This document shows positions 17,980-25,949 of a stretch of DNA of 64,000 nt, one piece after another. The position numbers were made by a program, and so were the translations under genes. Source of the stretch: Georgenia thermotolerans (GTDB lineage Bacteria > Actinomycetota > Actinomycetes > Actinomycetales > Actinomycetaceae); assembly GCF_009193185.1 (NCBI RefSeq), contig NZ_VUKF01000005.1:1-64000 (forward strand). Direction: 5' to 3'. How positions within the stretch are numbered: the first letter of the stretch is position 1; the number at the start of each line of letters is the position of its first letter. The notes under the pieces are model-generated. The model saw nothing but the letters and a program-made list of their open reading frames with translations. It had not been told where the DNA came from and did not search any database.

Positions 17980-18687
17980 ATGGCCACCCCGCACATCGCC
18001 GCCGAGAAGGGCGACTTCGCCCCCGCCGTCCTCATGCCCGGGGACCCGCGACGCGCCGAGCGCATCGCGAACCTGCTCATGCCCGACGCGCGGAAGGTCT
18101 CGGACGTGCGCGGGATCGGCGCCTACACCGGCACCGTGGACGGCAAGCCGCTGTCCGTCATGGCCTCCGGCATGGGCATGCCGTCCATCGGCATCTACGC
18201 CAACGAGCTCTTCGGTCAGTACGACGTCCGGCGCATCATCCGGGTGGGCACCGCCGGCGGCCTGGCGCACAAGGTCAAGGTGGGCGACGTCGTCGTCGCC
18301 CTCGGCGCGCACACCGACTCGGCGATGAACACCAGCCGGATCCCCGGGATCCACTTCTCTGCGGTCGCCTCCTACCCGCTGGTGGCCGCGGCGGTCGCGG
18401 CCGCCGGGGACGCCACGAACGTCCACGTCGCGCCGGTGGTCTCGCGCGACCACTTCTACGGCAACCCGGCCGAGCAGATCCAGGCCCTCGCGGACTACGG
18501 CACGCTGGCGGTGGAGATGGAGGCCTCGGCCCTGTACGCCATCGCCGCCCAGTACGACCGCGAGGCGCTGGCCGTCCTGACGATCTCCGACCACCTGCTC
18601 GACCACTCCCGGGACATGAGCGCCCAGGAGCGCGAGGAGAACTTCGAGCGGGCCCTGGGCCTCGCCGTCGCCGCCGCGCACTGCTGA
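17980..18687 (+). CDS. deoD: Purine-nucleoside phosphorylase, DeoD type
   Basis: 235 residues, normal for hexameric bacterial PNP. It cleaves purine (deoxy)nucleosides with phosphate to free base and (deoxy)ribose-1-phosphate. Diagnostic segments: MPGDPRRAERIA (phosphate binding), MASGMGMPSIGIYANEL, IIRVGTAGGL, VEMEASALYAIA (ribose/purine contacts) and the catalytic aspartate in TISDHLL. The ATG at 17980 has a GAAGGAG site five bases before it. It is a single gene bounded by hairpins on both sides and sits between the two paralogous hypothetical genes. Confidence 0.95.
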   Translation: MATPHIAAEKGDFAPAVLMPGDPRRAERIANLLMPDARKVSDVRGIGAYTGTVDGKPLSVMASGMGMPSIGIYANELFGQYDVRRIIRVGTAGGLAHKVKVGDVVVALGAHTDSAMNTSRIPGIHFSAVASYPLVAAAVAAAGDATNVHVAPVVSRDHFYGNPAEQIQALADYGTLAVEMEASALYAIAAQYDREALAVLTISDHLLDHSRDMSAQEREENFERALGLAVAAAHC

Positions 18688-18695
18688 CGGCTCCG

Positions 18696-18733
18696 CCGAC
18701 CCGCCGGGCGGCCCGAGCGGCCCGGCGGGTCGG
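18696..18733. terminator. Hairpin terminator after deoD
   Basis: A 14-bp perfect stem (ccgacccgccgggc and its complement) with a ten-base loop, nine bases after the deoD stop codon. The remaining 190 bases to the next gene show no other feature I can name. Confidence 0.7.
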
Positions 18734-18925
18734 CACGGCGTCGAACTCGCGGCCGGCCTGGCCCGAAGGCAGGCCCCGACCTCACCGGAGTCAAGGCAAC
18801 ACCCCGGGTGACGCCCGATTTCCCCCCTTCAACTCGGCGTCACCCGTTGCACGGCCCGGGCGCCAGGCGCAGACTTGACGGGGTCAGGAGCGCATCACCC
18901 CAGTGCCGAGGCCGGTGAGATCGTG

Positions 18926-19627
18926 ATGATGAGGACCGATCAGCCAGACATGCTCCCGATGCTCTCCCGAGGGAAGCACCGGAACCCACGACGCGGCGCG
19001 TGCTTCATGGAGCTGGCGTCCTTCCTCGCCGGCGAGCGGTGGAGCGACCGCCCGGCGTGCACGCATCCGCTTCTGGCGCATCTGGCGCGGCTGGTCAACG
19101 ACTGCACGTCCGACCGGTCGCGCCCGAAGCTCGCCCCGCTCATCCCCTCGGTGATCGGCCTGACGAGCAAGGACCCGCGCTGGAACCACGAGATCGCCCT
19201 GCTCACCGCGATCACGGCGCTGCCGGTGGTGGCCGAGGAGACCCAGCGGGCGCTGGCCGTGGGCATCCTCAGCGTGGACCGCATGCTCGCCGACGGCGAC
19301 GGTCGGGAGCCGGGCACCCTGCGGCCGGAGACCGAGCGGGCCCTGGCCGACGTGCCGCTGGCGGCACGGTGGGCGCGCGACTTCATCGCCCACGGCGTCA
19401 TCGGCCCGGTGCGCTACCACCCCGGACCGGTCATCCTCGACTTCGCGGTGCCGGGCATCGCGACGGCGTGCGTCGGCGACGCGGACGACCGCCTGCGTGA
19501 GCTGCTCACCGCCGCGATCTCCCTGTGCCGGGAGCTGGCCCGGGCGGAGCGGGGCACGACGGCGGACGCGCCGGCCGAGCTGCGGCCCGAGCAATGGCTG
19601 CTCGTGGTCTCCCCCGCCGCGCACTGA
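18926..19627 (+). CDS. Conserved hypothetical protein, paralog 2 (flanks deoD)
   Basis: 233 residues, of unknown function. The N-terminal half repeats that of the gene at 17084-17767 almost residue for residue: LSRGKHRNPRRGACFMELAS, AGERWSDRPACTHPLLAHLARLVND and PLIPSVIGLTSKDPRW. The C-terminal half keeps only scattered identities (ALAVGIL, YHPGPVILDFAVPGIA). The start lies in a GTG-ATG-ATG run; the first ATG (18926) was chosen. Both paralogs begin with a short polar leader containing DQ(T/P)D. The pattern fits a tandem duplication with deoD between the copies. Confidence 0.75.
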   Translation: MMRTDQPDMLPMLSRGKHRNPRRGACFMELASFLAGERWSDRPACTHPLLAHLARLVNDCTSDRSRPKLAPLIPSVIGLTSKDPRWNHEIALLTAITALPVVAEETQRALAVGILSVDRMLADGDGREPGTLRPETERALADVPLAARWARDFIAHGVIGPVRYHPGPVILDFAVPGIATACVGDADDRLRELLTAAISLCRELARAERGTTADAPAELRPEQWLLVVSPAAH

Positions 19628-19637
19628 CCGATCCCGA

Positions 19638-19670
19638 CGAACAGGGCAGGCCGGTGGCCTGCCCTGTTCG
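19638..19670. terminator. Hairpin terminator after paralog 2
   Basis: A 15-bp perfect stem (cgaacagggcaggcc and its complement) with a three-base loop, ten bases past the stop codon. Confidence 0.8.
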
Positions 19671-19729
19671 CCTGCCACCCCGTCGACGCTCCACCCCGCC
19701 CCGTCGCCCGCTCCGCGCCCCCGCCCCGA

Positions 19730-19747
19730 ACATTCATCGTCGAATGT
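19730..19747. promoter_or_regulatory. Candidate operator for the downstream TetR gene
   Basis: Imperfect palindrome acattcatcgtcgaatgt: perfect six-base arms around a six-base centre, 75 bp before the TetR start. It is AT-rich relative to its surroundings. Autoregulation by the downstream repressor is an inference. Confidence 0.45.
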
Positions 19748-19822
19748 CGCCGTGATGTCGCCCCCGGCCCGGTGTCCCGCAGGTAGCCTCCAGGCAACCC
19801 GTCGAGGAAAGGGACCTGACTG

Positions 19823-20470
19823 ATGTCGCAGCAGCAGACGCCCGCGCCTGAGCAGCCTCCCGTCCGGCGGGGGCCGGGGCGCCCGCGGCACGCGGACACC
19901 GAGGCCCGCGCGTACCGTGCCGTGCTCGAGCTGTTCGGACAGAAGGGCTGGTCCGGCCTGAGCCTCGACGGCGTCGCCACCCACGCCGGCATCGGCAAGT
20001 CCTCGATCTACCTGCGCTGGAAGGACAAGCGCGACCTGCTCATGGACGCTTTGCACGACCTCGAGGAACACCTGGTCGTGCCCGAGGAGACCGACGACGT
20101 CGCCATCCGCGACTACCTCATCGCCCACGCCGTCGCCCGCGCCGAGCTGTACATGGGCGAGCACGGGCGCGCCCTGACCCACCTGTACTCCGCCGCCCAG
20201 GCCAACCCGGACGAGTTCGACGACATCCGCCAGCGTCGCATCAGCCGAGGGCTGCTTGCCCTGCGCGACCGGATCGAGCAGGCCTGCCAGCGCGGTGAGC
20301 TGCCCTCGCAGACCCCGGTGGACCACCTGCTGGACGCGATCGAGGGCGCGGTGCTCGTCCACGTGCTGTTCCCCTCCCCGAAGACCGCCGAGGAGCTGCG
20401 GGCCGGGATCCAGGACTACGTGAGCACCCTGGTCGACGTCCAGCTGCGCGGGGTGGGCGCCGCAGCCTGA
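19823..20470 (+). CDS. TetR/AcrR family transcriptional regulator
   Basis: 215 residues. The N-terminal helix-turn-helix reads LDGVATHAGIGKSSIYLRWKDKRDLLMDAL (about residues 50-80), a typical TetR DNA-binding domain preceded by a Pro/Arg-rich arm. The C-terminal part (helices with EYMGEHGRALTHLYSAAQ-like sequence and DHLLDAIEGAVLVHVLF) resembles the TetR_C domain of the broad AcrR group. No ligand can be inferred. The gene is convergent with the alkylation-repair operon; the nearest target is probably its own promoter, where a palindrome lies at 19730. Confidence 0.88.
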   Translation: MSQQQTPAPEQPPVRRGPGRPRHADTEARAYRAVLELFGQKGWSGLSLDGVATHAGIGKSSIYLRWKDKRDLLMDALHDLEEHLVVPEETDDVAIRDYLIAHAVARAELYMGEHGRALTHLYSAAQANPDEFDDIRQRRISRGLLALRDRIEQACQRGELPSQTPVDHLLDAIEGAVLVHVLFPSPKTAEELRAGIQDYVSTLVDVQLRGVGAAA

Positions 20471-20514
20471 GCCACGCCGCCCTGCGCCCTGCCGGAGGAC
20501 CCGGCACGGCACGG

Positions 20515-21417
20515 TCAGAGGTAGGCCTGGGCCGTCCACAGGTGCGTGACCGCGTAGGCCCGCAGCGGCCGCCAGCGCTCGGCCTGCCCGACGACGTCCG
20601 CCGCGGGCGGGTTCCCCAGCGCCCGCCGCAGCACGAGGTCCGTGGCGGGCAAGGCGTCCCGGTCCCCCAGCGCCCGCAGGGCGAGGTAGTCCGCGGTCCA
20701 CGGGCCGATGCCCGGGAGGGCGAGGAGGCGCCGGCGCACCTCCGCCGGGTCCTGTCCGGGCCGCAGGTCGAGGCCGTCGGCACAAGCCACGGCCAGGGCG
20801 ATCAGGGTCCGGGCGCGGGCGCCGGTGATCCCCACCGCCGCCCGCAGCTCCTCGGGGGCGGCCGCGGCGATCACCGCCGGGCGCGGGAAGGCGCGCAGGC
20901 CCAGCGGCGCAGGTCCGCCGTAGGCGGCGACGAGCCGGCCGGCGAAGGTCCGGGCGGCGGCGAGCGAGACCTGCTGCCCCAGGACCGTCACGGCCGCGGC
21001 CTCGAAGCCGTCCACGTGCCCCAGCACCCGCAGCCCGGGCCGGGCGGCGACGAGCGGGCCGAGCAGCGGGTCGGCCCCGAGGACGGCGGCGACCGCGGCC
21101 GGGTCGGCGTCCAGGTCCAGCCAGCGGCGCACCAGGGCGACCACCGCGGCCTCGTCGGCGGGGTGGGCGTGGACGGTGGCGTCGACGTGCTCCGCGGTCA
21201 GGTGGACCGCGACGACGGCGGGCCCGTGCGGCGCCGGCACGCTGCGGGTGTGCCGCGCCGCTGCCGGGTCCGCCAGCTCCACGCCGGGCACGGCGTGGGC
21301 GGCCAGCGCCGCGAGCACGGGGGCGACGGCGAAGGGCGGGCGCAGGGCGAGCCGGAGCACCGGGGCGGGAGCCGGCGCAGCGGCGGCCGTGCCGCCGGTG
21401 GCCGGCGTGCCGGTCAC
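20515..21417 (-). CDS. alkA: DNA-3-methyladenine glycosylase II (AlkA-type, HhH-GPD)
   Basis: 300 residues from a GTG that overlaps the tag stop by GTGA. The N-terminal third matches the AlkA N-domain. The HhH-GPD core contains VLGQQVSLAAARTFAGRLV, the hairpin LPGIGPWTADYLALRALG and the catalytic aspartate in LPATDLVL about 15 residues later. AlkA-type enzymes remove a broad range of alkylated bases from DNA. It has no Ada-type methyltransferase or AraC domain attached, unlike the Ada-AlkA fusions of many actinobacteria. It is the last gene of the sigma-ogt-tag-alkA operon. Confidence 0.9.
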   Translation of the reverse strand: MTGTPATGGTAAAAPAPAPVLRLALRPPFAVAPVLAALAAHAVPGVELADPAAARHTRSVPAPHGPAVVAVHLTAEHVDATVHAHPADEAAVVALVRRWLDLDADPAAVAAVLGADPLLGPLVAARPGLRVLGHVDGFEAAAVTVLGQQVSLAAARTFAGRLVAAYGGPAPLGLRAFPRPAVIAAAAPEELRAAVGITGARARTLIALAVACADGLDLRPGQDPAEVRRRLLALPGIGPWTADYLALRALGDRDALPATDLVLRRALGNPPAADVVGQAERWRPLRAYAVTHLWTAQAYL

Positions 21418-22058
21418 CGGCGCGTGCCGTCGGCGGCCCACAGCCCCGAGCTGCCGCGCCGGTGCGAGCCGACGAGGTGGGTGTCGACCATCCCGATCGC
21501 CTCCATCAGGGCGAACATGGTGGTCGGCCCGACGAAGGCGAAGCCCCGCCGGCGCAGCTCCCGCGACAGCGCCACCGACTCCTCGCTCGTGGCGGCGATC
21601 TCGGCCGGGGTGCGCGGCGCGGGCGTGGTGGCCGGCTGGAAGGACCACACGAGCGCGGCCAGCCCGCCGTCGGCGCGCAGCGCGATCGTGGCGCGGGCGT
21701 TGGTGATGGTGGCCCGGACCTTGGCCCGGTTGCGGATGATCCGGGCGTCGCCGAGCAGGCGGGCGACGTCGTCGTCGTCGAAGCGGGCGACCTCGTCGGG
21801 GTCGAAGCCGCGGAAGACCTCACGCAGGGCGGGGCGCTTGCGCAGCACGGTCGCCCAGGACAGCCCCGCCTGGAACCCCTCCAGGCAGATCCGCTCGAAC
21901 ACGCCCTGCTCGTCGCGCACCGGCAGGCCCCACTCGGTGTCGTAGTAGGCGCGCAGGAGCGGGTCGGTGGCCGCCCAGGCGGGCCGGGCGAGGCCGTCCG
22001 GCCCGACGACGACGCCGTCGGGTGCGGCCACGAGGGCGTCGGGTGGGGTCGAGGTCAT
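21414..22058 (-). CDS. tag: DNA-3-methyladenine glycosylase I (Tag-type) with altered zinc site
   Basis: 214 residues. The Tag core is clear: YYDTEWGLPV, FERICLEGFQAGLSWATVLRKRPALREVF, IIRNRAKVRATITNA and FVGPTTMFALMEAIGMVDTHLVGSHRR. Tag excises 3-methyladenine. In E. coli Tag a structural zinc is held by two Cys and two His. Here the first Cys position is P26 (ARPAW instead of RCxW), the first His is Y39 (AYYDTEWG instead of YHDxEWG), and the last Cys is a Ser (HLVGS). Only one ligand remains, so the zinc is probably absent. The catalytic Glu and Trp region is intact. Confidence 0.9.
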   Translation of the reverse strand: MTSTPPDALVAAPDGVVVGPDGLARPAWAATDPLLRAYYDTEWGLPVRDEQGVFERICLEGFQAGLSWATVLRKRPALREVFRGFDPDEVARFDDDDVARLLGDARIIRNRAKVRATITNARATIALRADGGLAALVWSFQPATTPAPRTPAEIAATSEESVALSRELRRRGFAFVGPTTMFALMEAIGMVDTHLVGSHRRGSSGLWAADGTRR

Positions 22059-22089
22059 GCGCCAACCCTGCCAGCACCCTCCGACATGC

Positions 22090-22689
22090 TCACGCGGCGC
22101 CCTCCAGCTGCAGCAGCCAGCGCTTGACCGCCGGGCCGCCCAGGTACCCGCCGAGGGCGCCGTCCGAGCGGAGCACCCGGTGGCAGGGCAGCACCAGCGG
22201 CAGCGGGTTGGTGGCGCAGGCGGTGCCGACCGCCCGCACGGCCCTGGGCCGGCCGGTGGCCGCGGCGACCTCGGCGTAGCTGGCGGTGCGCCCGAAGGGG
22301 ATGCGGGGCAGCTCGTCGAGGACCTCGCGGCGGAACCCGGCGGCCAGGCGCAGGTCGATCGGGAGGTCGAAGCTGCGGCGCCGCCCGGCGAAGTACTCCT
22401 CGAGCTGCCGGGCGGCGTCGTCGAGCCGGGCGGGGGCGTGGAGGACACGGGGGCTGATGCGCTCGGCGAGGCGGGCCAGCACGGCGTCGTGGTCCTCGCT
22501 GGCGAACGCCACCCGCACCAGGCCCCGGTCGGTGGCCGCGAGCAGGAGCGGGCCGACGGGGGTGTCGAGCGTGCGGTAGGCGACGTCGAGGACGCCGGCG
22601 GTGGCGGCCGCGGCGACGAGCCGCGCGTGGAGCCGTTCCAGGTCGGCGCCGGTGACGGTGTCCAGCGGGCGCAGCGGGTCGGTGGTCAT
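22090..22689 (-). CDS. ogt: Methylated-DNA--protein-cysteine methyltransferase
   Basis: 199 residues. The suicide cysteine is in the signature VLPCHRVLRSDGALGGYLGG near residue 170, preceded by the helix-turn-helix FGRTASYAEVAAATGRPRAVRAVGTA. It transfers O6-methyl groups from guanine to itself. The N-terminal domain (YRTLDTPVGPLLLAATDRGLVRVAF) is the ribonuclease-H-like domain. The ATG overlaps the sigma-factor stop by ATGA, so the sigma factor and Ogt are made together. Confidence 0.95.
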   Translation of the reverse strand: MTTDPLRPLDTVTGADLERLHARLVAAAATAGVLDVAYRTLDTPVGPLLLAATDRGLVRVAFASEDHDAVLARLAERISPRVLHAPARLDDAARQLEEYFAGRRRSFDLPIDLRLAAGFRREVLDELPRIPFGRTASYAEVAAATGRPRAVRAVGTACATNPLPLVLPCHRVLRSDGALGGYLGGPAVKRWLLQLEGAA

Positions 22690-23150
22690 GGCCGCTCCTC
22701 GAGCAGGGTGCGCAGGGTCCGCATGCCGTCCGCGGCGGCGCGGCGGGCGGCGGCCGCCGACCCGCCCACGAGGGCGGCGACGTCGGCGTAGGGCAGTCCG
22801 ACGAGGTGGTGGTAGGCGATGGCCTCGCGCTGGCGGGTGGTCAGCGCGCGCAGGGCGCGCCACAGGTCCTCGTCGGCGGGCTGGTGCCCGTCGGTGGCGG
22901 TCTCCGGCAGCTCGGCCACCGGCAGGGCGCGGCGGCGGCGGGCGCGGAGCTGGTCGAGCGCCTTGCGCCGCGCGATGGTCACGAGCCAGGCCTCGACGTT
23001 GGCGTCCGCGGGCAGCTCGGGGTAGGCGCGCAGCGCGGCGAGGAACGTCTCCGACCAGGCGTCGTCGGCGTCGGTGGGCCCGAGCAGCGCGCGGCACACG
23101 CGCAGCACGGTGGGGCCGTGCTCGTCGACGACGCGCTCGAAGGGCTTCAC
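22686..23150 (-). CDS. ECF-type RNA polymerase sigma factor
   Basis: 154 residues from the GTG at 23150; an extension to 23339 is open but Arg/Pro-rich and unlike any sigma factor. Region 2 covers residues 1-75 (DADDAWSETFLAALRAYPELP, then VEAWLVTIARRKALDQLRARRRR, the 2.4 promoter-recognition helix). Region 4 covers residues 100-150 (LTTRQREAIAYHHLVGLPYADVAALVGGSAAAARRAAADGMRTLR). No anti-sigma gene is adjacent. Its operon mates ogt, tag and alkA suggest control of alkylation repair. A sigma factor coupled to ogt is a recurring actinobacterial arrangement, to my knowledge. Confidence 0.88.
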   Translation of the reverse strand: MKPFERVVDEHGPTVLRVCRALLGPTDADDAWSETFLAALRAYPELPADANVEAWLVTIARRKALDQLRARRRRALPVAELPETATDGHQPADEDLWRALRALTTRQREAIAYHHLVGLPYADVAALVGGSAAAARRAAADGMRTLRTLLEERP

Positions 23151-23304
23151 GCTGGGTAGACGTCCCGGGAGGTGAGGTTGTGAGGTCTCGACCCTAGACC
23201 GCCGGCGTCCGGGCCGGTCCGGGCCCCGCCGGAGAAGGTGTTGACCGCGCCGCGGGCGCGTCCGCACCCTAGAGGTAGCCGGGCGAGCGCAGGGAGGCGG
23301 CACC

Positions 23305-24114
23305 GTGGACACCGTGGTCTCCAGGGACGGCACGGTCATCGCGTACGAGCGCAGCGGCGAGGGGCCGGCGGTGGTCCTGGTCGGCGGGGCGCTGAGCAGC
23401 CGCGAGGCCGCCGCGCCGCTGGCGCAGCGGCTGGCCGGCCCCGTCGCCGCCGTCAGCTACGACCGGCGCGGCCGCGGGGACAGCGGGGACACCGACCCCT
23501 ACGCGGTGGCTCGCGAGGTGGAGGACCTCGCGGCGGTGGTGGAGGCGGTCGGCGGGAGCGCCCGGGTGCTGGGATACTCCTCGGGCGCCGCCCTCGCGCT
23601 CGAGGCGGCCGCGGAGGGCGTCGCGATCACGCACCTGGCGCTGTACGAGCCGCCGTACATCGTCGACGAGTCCCGTCCGCCCGTGCCGGCCGACTACCTC
23701 GACCGCCTGACCGAGCTGCTGCGGGCCGGCCGCCGTGGTGACGCCGTCGCCCTCTTCCTCACCGAGGCTGCGGCGATGCCGGTCGAGGAGCTCGACCACC
23801 TGCGCCGCTCGCCGCTGTGGGACGCCCAGGAGGCCCTCGCGCACACCCTGCCCTACGACGCGACGATCATGGCGGAGAGCACCCGCGGGGACACCTTCCC
23901 GCCGCGGCTGTTCGGCAACGTCCACGTGCGCACGCTGGTCCTCGACGGCGGGGCGAGCCCGGCGTGGATGCACCGGGCCGCCCAGGCGGTCGCCGACGCG
24001 CTGCCGCTCGGGCAGCGCCGCACGCTCGAGGGCCAGACGCACCGCGTCGACCCCGAGGTGCTCGCGCCGGTGCTGCTCGACTTCTTCACCGCCGACGAGG
24101 CGCTCGGCTCCTGA
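23305..24114 (+). CDS. Alpha/beta hydrolase
   Basis: 269 residues from a GTG preceded by an AGGGAGG site. The catalytic serine lies in VLGYSSGAALAL (GxSxG-like elbow, about residue 93); the aspartate is likely in LVLDGGASP and the histidine in GQTHRVD near residue 250. The oxyanion segment VVLVGGALSS follows strand 3. The DRRGRGDSGDTDPY motif is common in the family. The substrate is unknown. It is divergent from the sigma-factor operon and convergent with the MFS gene. Confidence 0.85.
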   Translation: MDTVVSRDGTVIAYERSGEGPAVVLVGGALSSREAAAPLAQRLAGPVAAVSYDRRGRGDSGDTDPYAVAREVEDLAAVVEAVGGSARVLGYSSGAALALEAAAEGVAITHLALYEPPYIVDESRPPVPADYLDRLTELLRAGRRGDAVALFLTEAAAMPVEELDHLRRSPLWDAQEALAHTLPYDATIMAESTRGDTFPPRLFGNVHVRTLVLDGGASPAWMHRAAQAVADALPLGQRRTLEGQTHRVDPEVLAPVLLDFFTADEALGS

Positions 24115-24120
24115 GCGGCA

Positions 24121-24136
24121 GGGCGGCGGGCCGCCC
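24121..24136. terminator. Short hairpin between convergent genes
   Basis: gggcggc-gg-gccgccc, a seven-base perfect stem in the 23-bp gap between the hydrolase and the MFS gene. Confidence 0.5.
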
Positions 24137-24137
24137 G

Positions 24138-25790
24138 TCAGTCCGCCGAGGCGGCCTCGGACGACGACTCCGGCGCGCCGGCCACGCCCGTCCGGCTGTC
24201 CTGCGCCTGGTAGGCCGCCAGCAGCTCCCGCTCCCGCTGGCGGCGGGGGAACATGAAGTAGACGAGCACCGCGCCGAGGAGGATCGCGCCCGCACCGGCG
24301 GCGTAGGCCCAGTCGTCGCCCTGGAGGAAGGACTGCTTGGCCGCCGCGGTGATCTGGGACGCGTACGCCGGGTACTGCTCGGCGAGCTGCTGGGCGCTGG
24401 CGAAGGACTTGGTCAGCGCGGACTGCACCGAGGCCGAGACGGCCTCCCCGCTGCTGGCGAGGGTGGCCGCGAAGGCGCTGGCGTAGCCGGCCGTGAGCAG
24501 CGCCCCGAAGATCGACTGCATGATCGCGCCGCCGAGGTCACGCTGGAGGTCGGCGGTCCCGGACGCCATCCCGGCCCGGCTGACCGGGACCGCGCCGGTG
24601 AGCGAGTGCGAGGCGGGCGTGCCGGCGAAGCCCACCCCGATGCCGATGAACGCATAGGCGACGGCGACGGTCCCGTAGCTGCTGCCCTCGCCCCAGACGA
24701 AGAACATCCAGAGGAAGGCCGCCATGAGGAAGACGTAGCCGGTCAGGAGCGTCGTGCGCGCCCCGCGGGTCTCGACCAGTCGCGCCGAGCGTGGCGCGAC
24801 CACGACCATGAGGACGACGGCGGGCAGGAACGCGGTCCCGGCCTGCAGGGTGGTGTAGCCGAGCACGTTCTGCAGGTACTGCTGGCTGATGAACATCGAG
24901 CCCATGAGCGAGCCGAAGACGATGATGCCCGCGCACGCCGCCACCCAGAAGATCCGGCGCCCGGCGACCGCGAGGTCGTAGAGCGGGTTGGGGGCGCGCC
25001 GCTGGCGCAGGAGGAACGCCACGGCCGCGGCCAGGGCCACCACGGCCAGGCCCAGGACGAGCGCGCCCCGGTCCGGAACGGGGGCGAAGTCGATCGCCAG
25101 GACCAGGCTCGCGACGAGCACCACCGACAGGATCCCGCCGAGGTTGTCCACCGGGTCGGTGGACTCGTGGGCGTGCGCGGGCACGAGGAACCACGCCAGG
25201 ACCAGCGCGAGGATCGCCAGCGGCAAGGTGATGAGGAACACCGACCCCCACCAGAACCGCTCCAGGAGGAACCCCGCGGCCATCGCGCCGAGGGACGCGA
25301 TCGCCCCGCCGAGCGCCGACCACAGCGCGATGGCGCGGGTCCGGGGCGGGCCCGACCAGAGCGCGGCGATGAGCGCCAGGGTCGTCGGGTAGACCATGCC
25401 GGCCGCCACCCCGCCGAGGATCCGGGCCACGGCCAGGACGCCGTCGCTGGGCGCGTACGCCGCCAGCAGGCTCGCCGGGATGGACAGCACGAGGCCGACG
25501 ACCACCATCATCTTGCGGCCGTAGCGGTCGCCGACCGCGCCGAGGTAGAGCACGGACGCGGCGAGTCCTAGCGAGAAGCCCACGGCGATGAGGTTGAGGG
25601 CCGTCTGGGAGGAGTCGAAGGCCTTGCCGATGGTGGGCAGGGCGACGTTCGCCACCGACAGGTTCAGGTTCGCGACCGCCGCGACGACGATCAGCGTGGC
25701 CAGGACGAGCGGGGCGCGGGCCGGCGCCGTGCCGGCCTCGGCGTGCCCCGTGCGCGACGGCTGGTTGCTGGAACTCGCTGTCGATGCCAT
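24138..25790 (-). CDS. MFS drug transporter, DHA2 type (14 TM)
   Basis: 550 residues with 14 predicted membrane helices. Motif A is present as LGAVGDRYGRKMM after helix 2, and the motif-C-like GPPRTRAIALWSALGGAIASLGAMAAG follows in helix 5. These mark the drug:H+ antiporter family 2 (EmrB/QacA type). The long periplasmic segment near residues 460-510, with several Ser/Gln-rich helices, is usual between helices 13 and 14. The short charged C-terminus ends in an SSSEAASAD tail. The true start is the ATG at 25790. It lies 160 bp from the divergent PhzF-like gene. Confidence 0.9.
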   Translation of the reverse strand: MASTASSSNQPSRTGHAEAGTAPARAPLVLATLIVVAAVANLNLSVANVALPTIGKAFDSSQTALNLIAVGFSLGLAASVLYLGAVGDRYGRKMMVVVGLVLSIPASLLAAYAPSDGVLAVARILGGVAAGMVYPTTLALIAALWSGPPRTRAIALWSALGGAIASLGAMAAGFLLERFWWGSVFLITLPLAILALVLAWFLVPAHAHESTDPVDNLGGILSVVLVASLVLAIDFAPVPDRGALVLGLAVVALAAAVAFLLRQRRAPNPLYDLAVAGRRIFWVAACAGIIVFGSLMGSMFISQQYLQNVLGYTTLQAGTAFLPAVVLMVVVAPRSARLVETRGARTTLLTGYVFLMAAFLWMFFVWGEGSSYGTVAVAYAFIGIGVGFAGTPASHSLTGAVPVSRAGMASGTADLQRDLGGAIMQSIFGALLTAGYASAFAATLASSGEAVSASVQSALTKSFASAQQLAEQYPAYASQITAAAKQSFLQGDDWAYAAGAGAILLGAVLVYFMFPRRQRERELLAAYQAQDSRTGVAGAPESSSEAASAD

Positions 25791-25949
25791 GCGGCTCTCC
25801 TCCGCTGTGCCGGGGTCTCCACGACAACCCCCGGCACAGTGGCGCGCATCGTCTCGGACGGGTGAATGCCCCCGCCGGCGCCGGCGCCCCGTGGCCGCGG
25901 CGGGCGCGCCCAGCACGGGCCGGGCCGCGCGGGTCGCTACCGTGACGGC

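Noticed and set aside
23151-23339. Longer sigma factor start
   Set aside because: Arg/Pro-rich without sigma similarity; region 2 starts right after the GTG at 23150.
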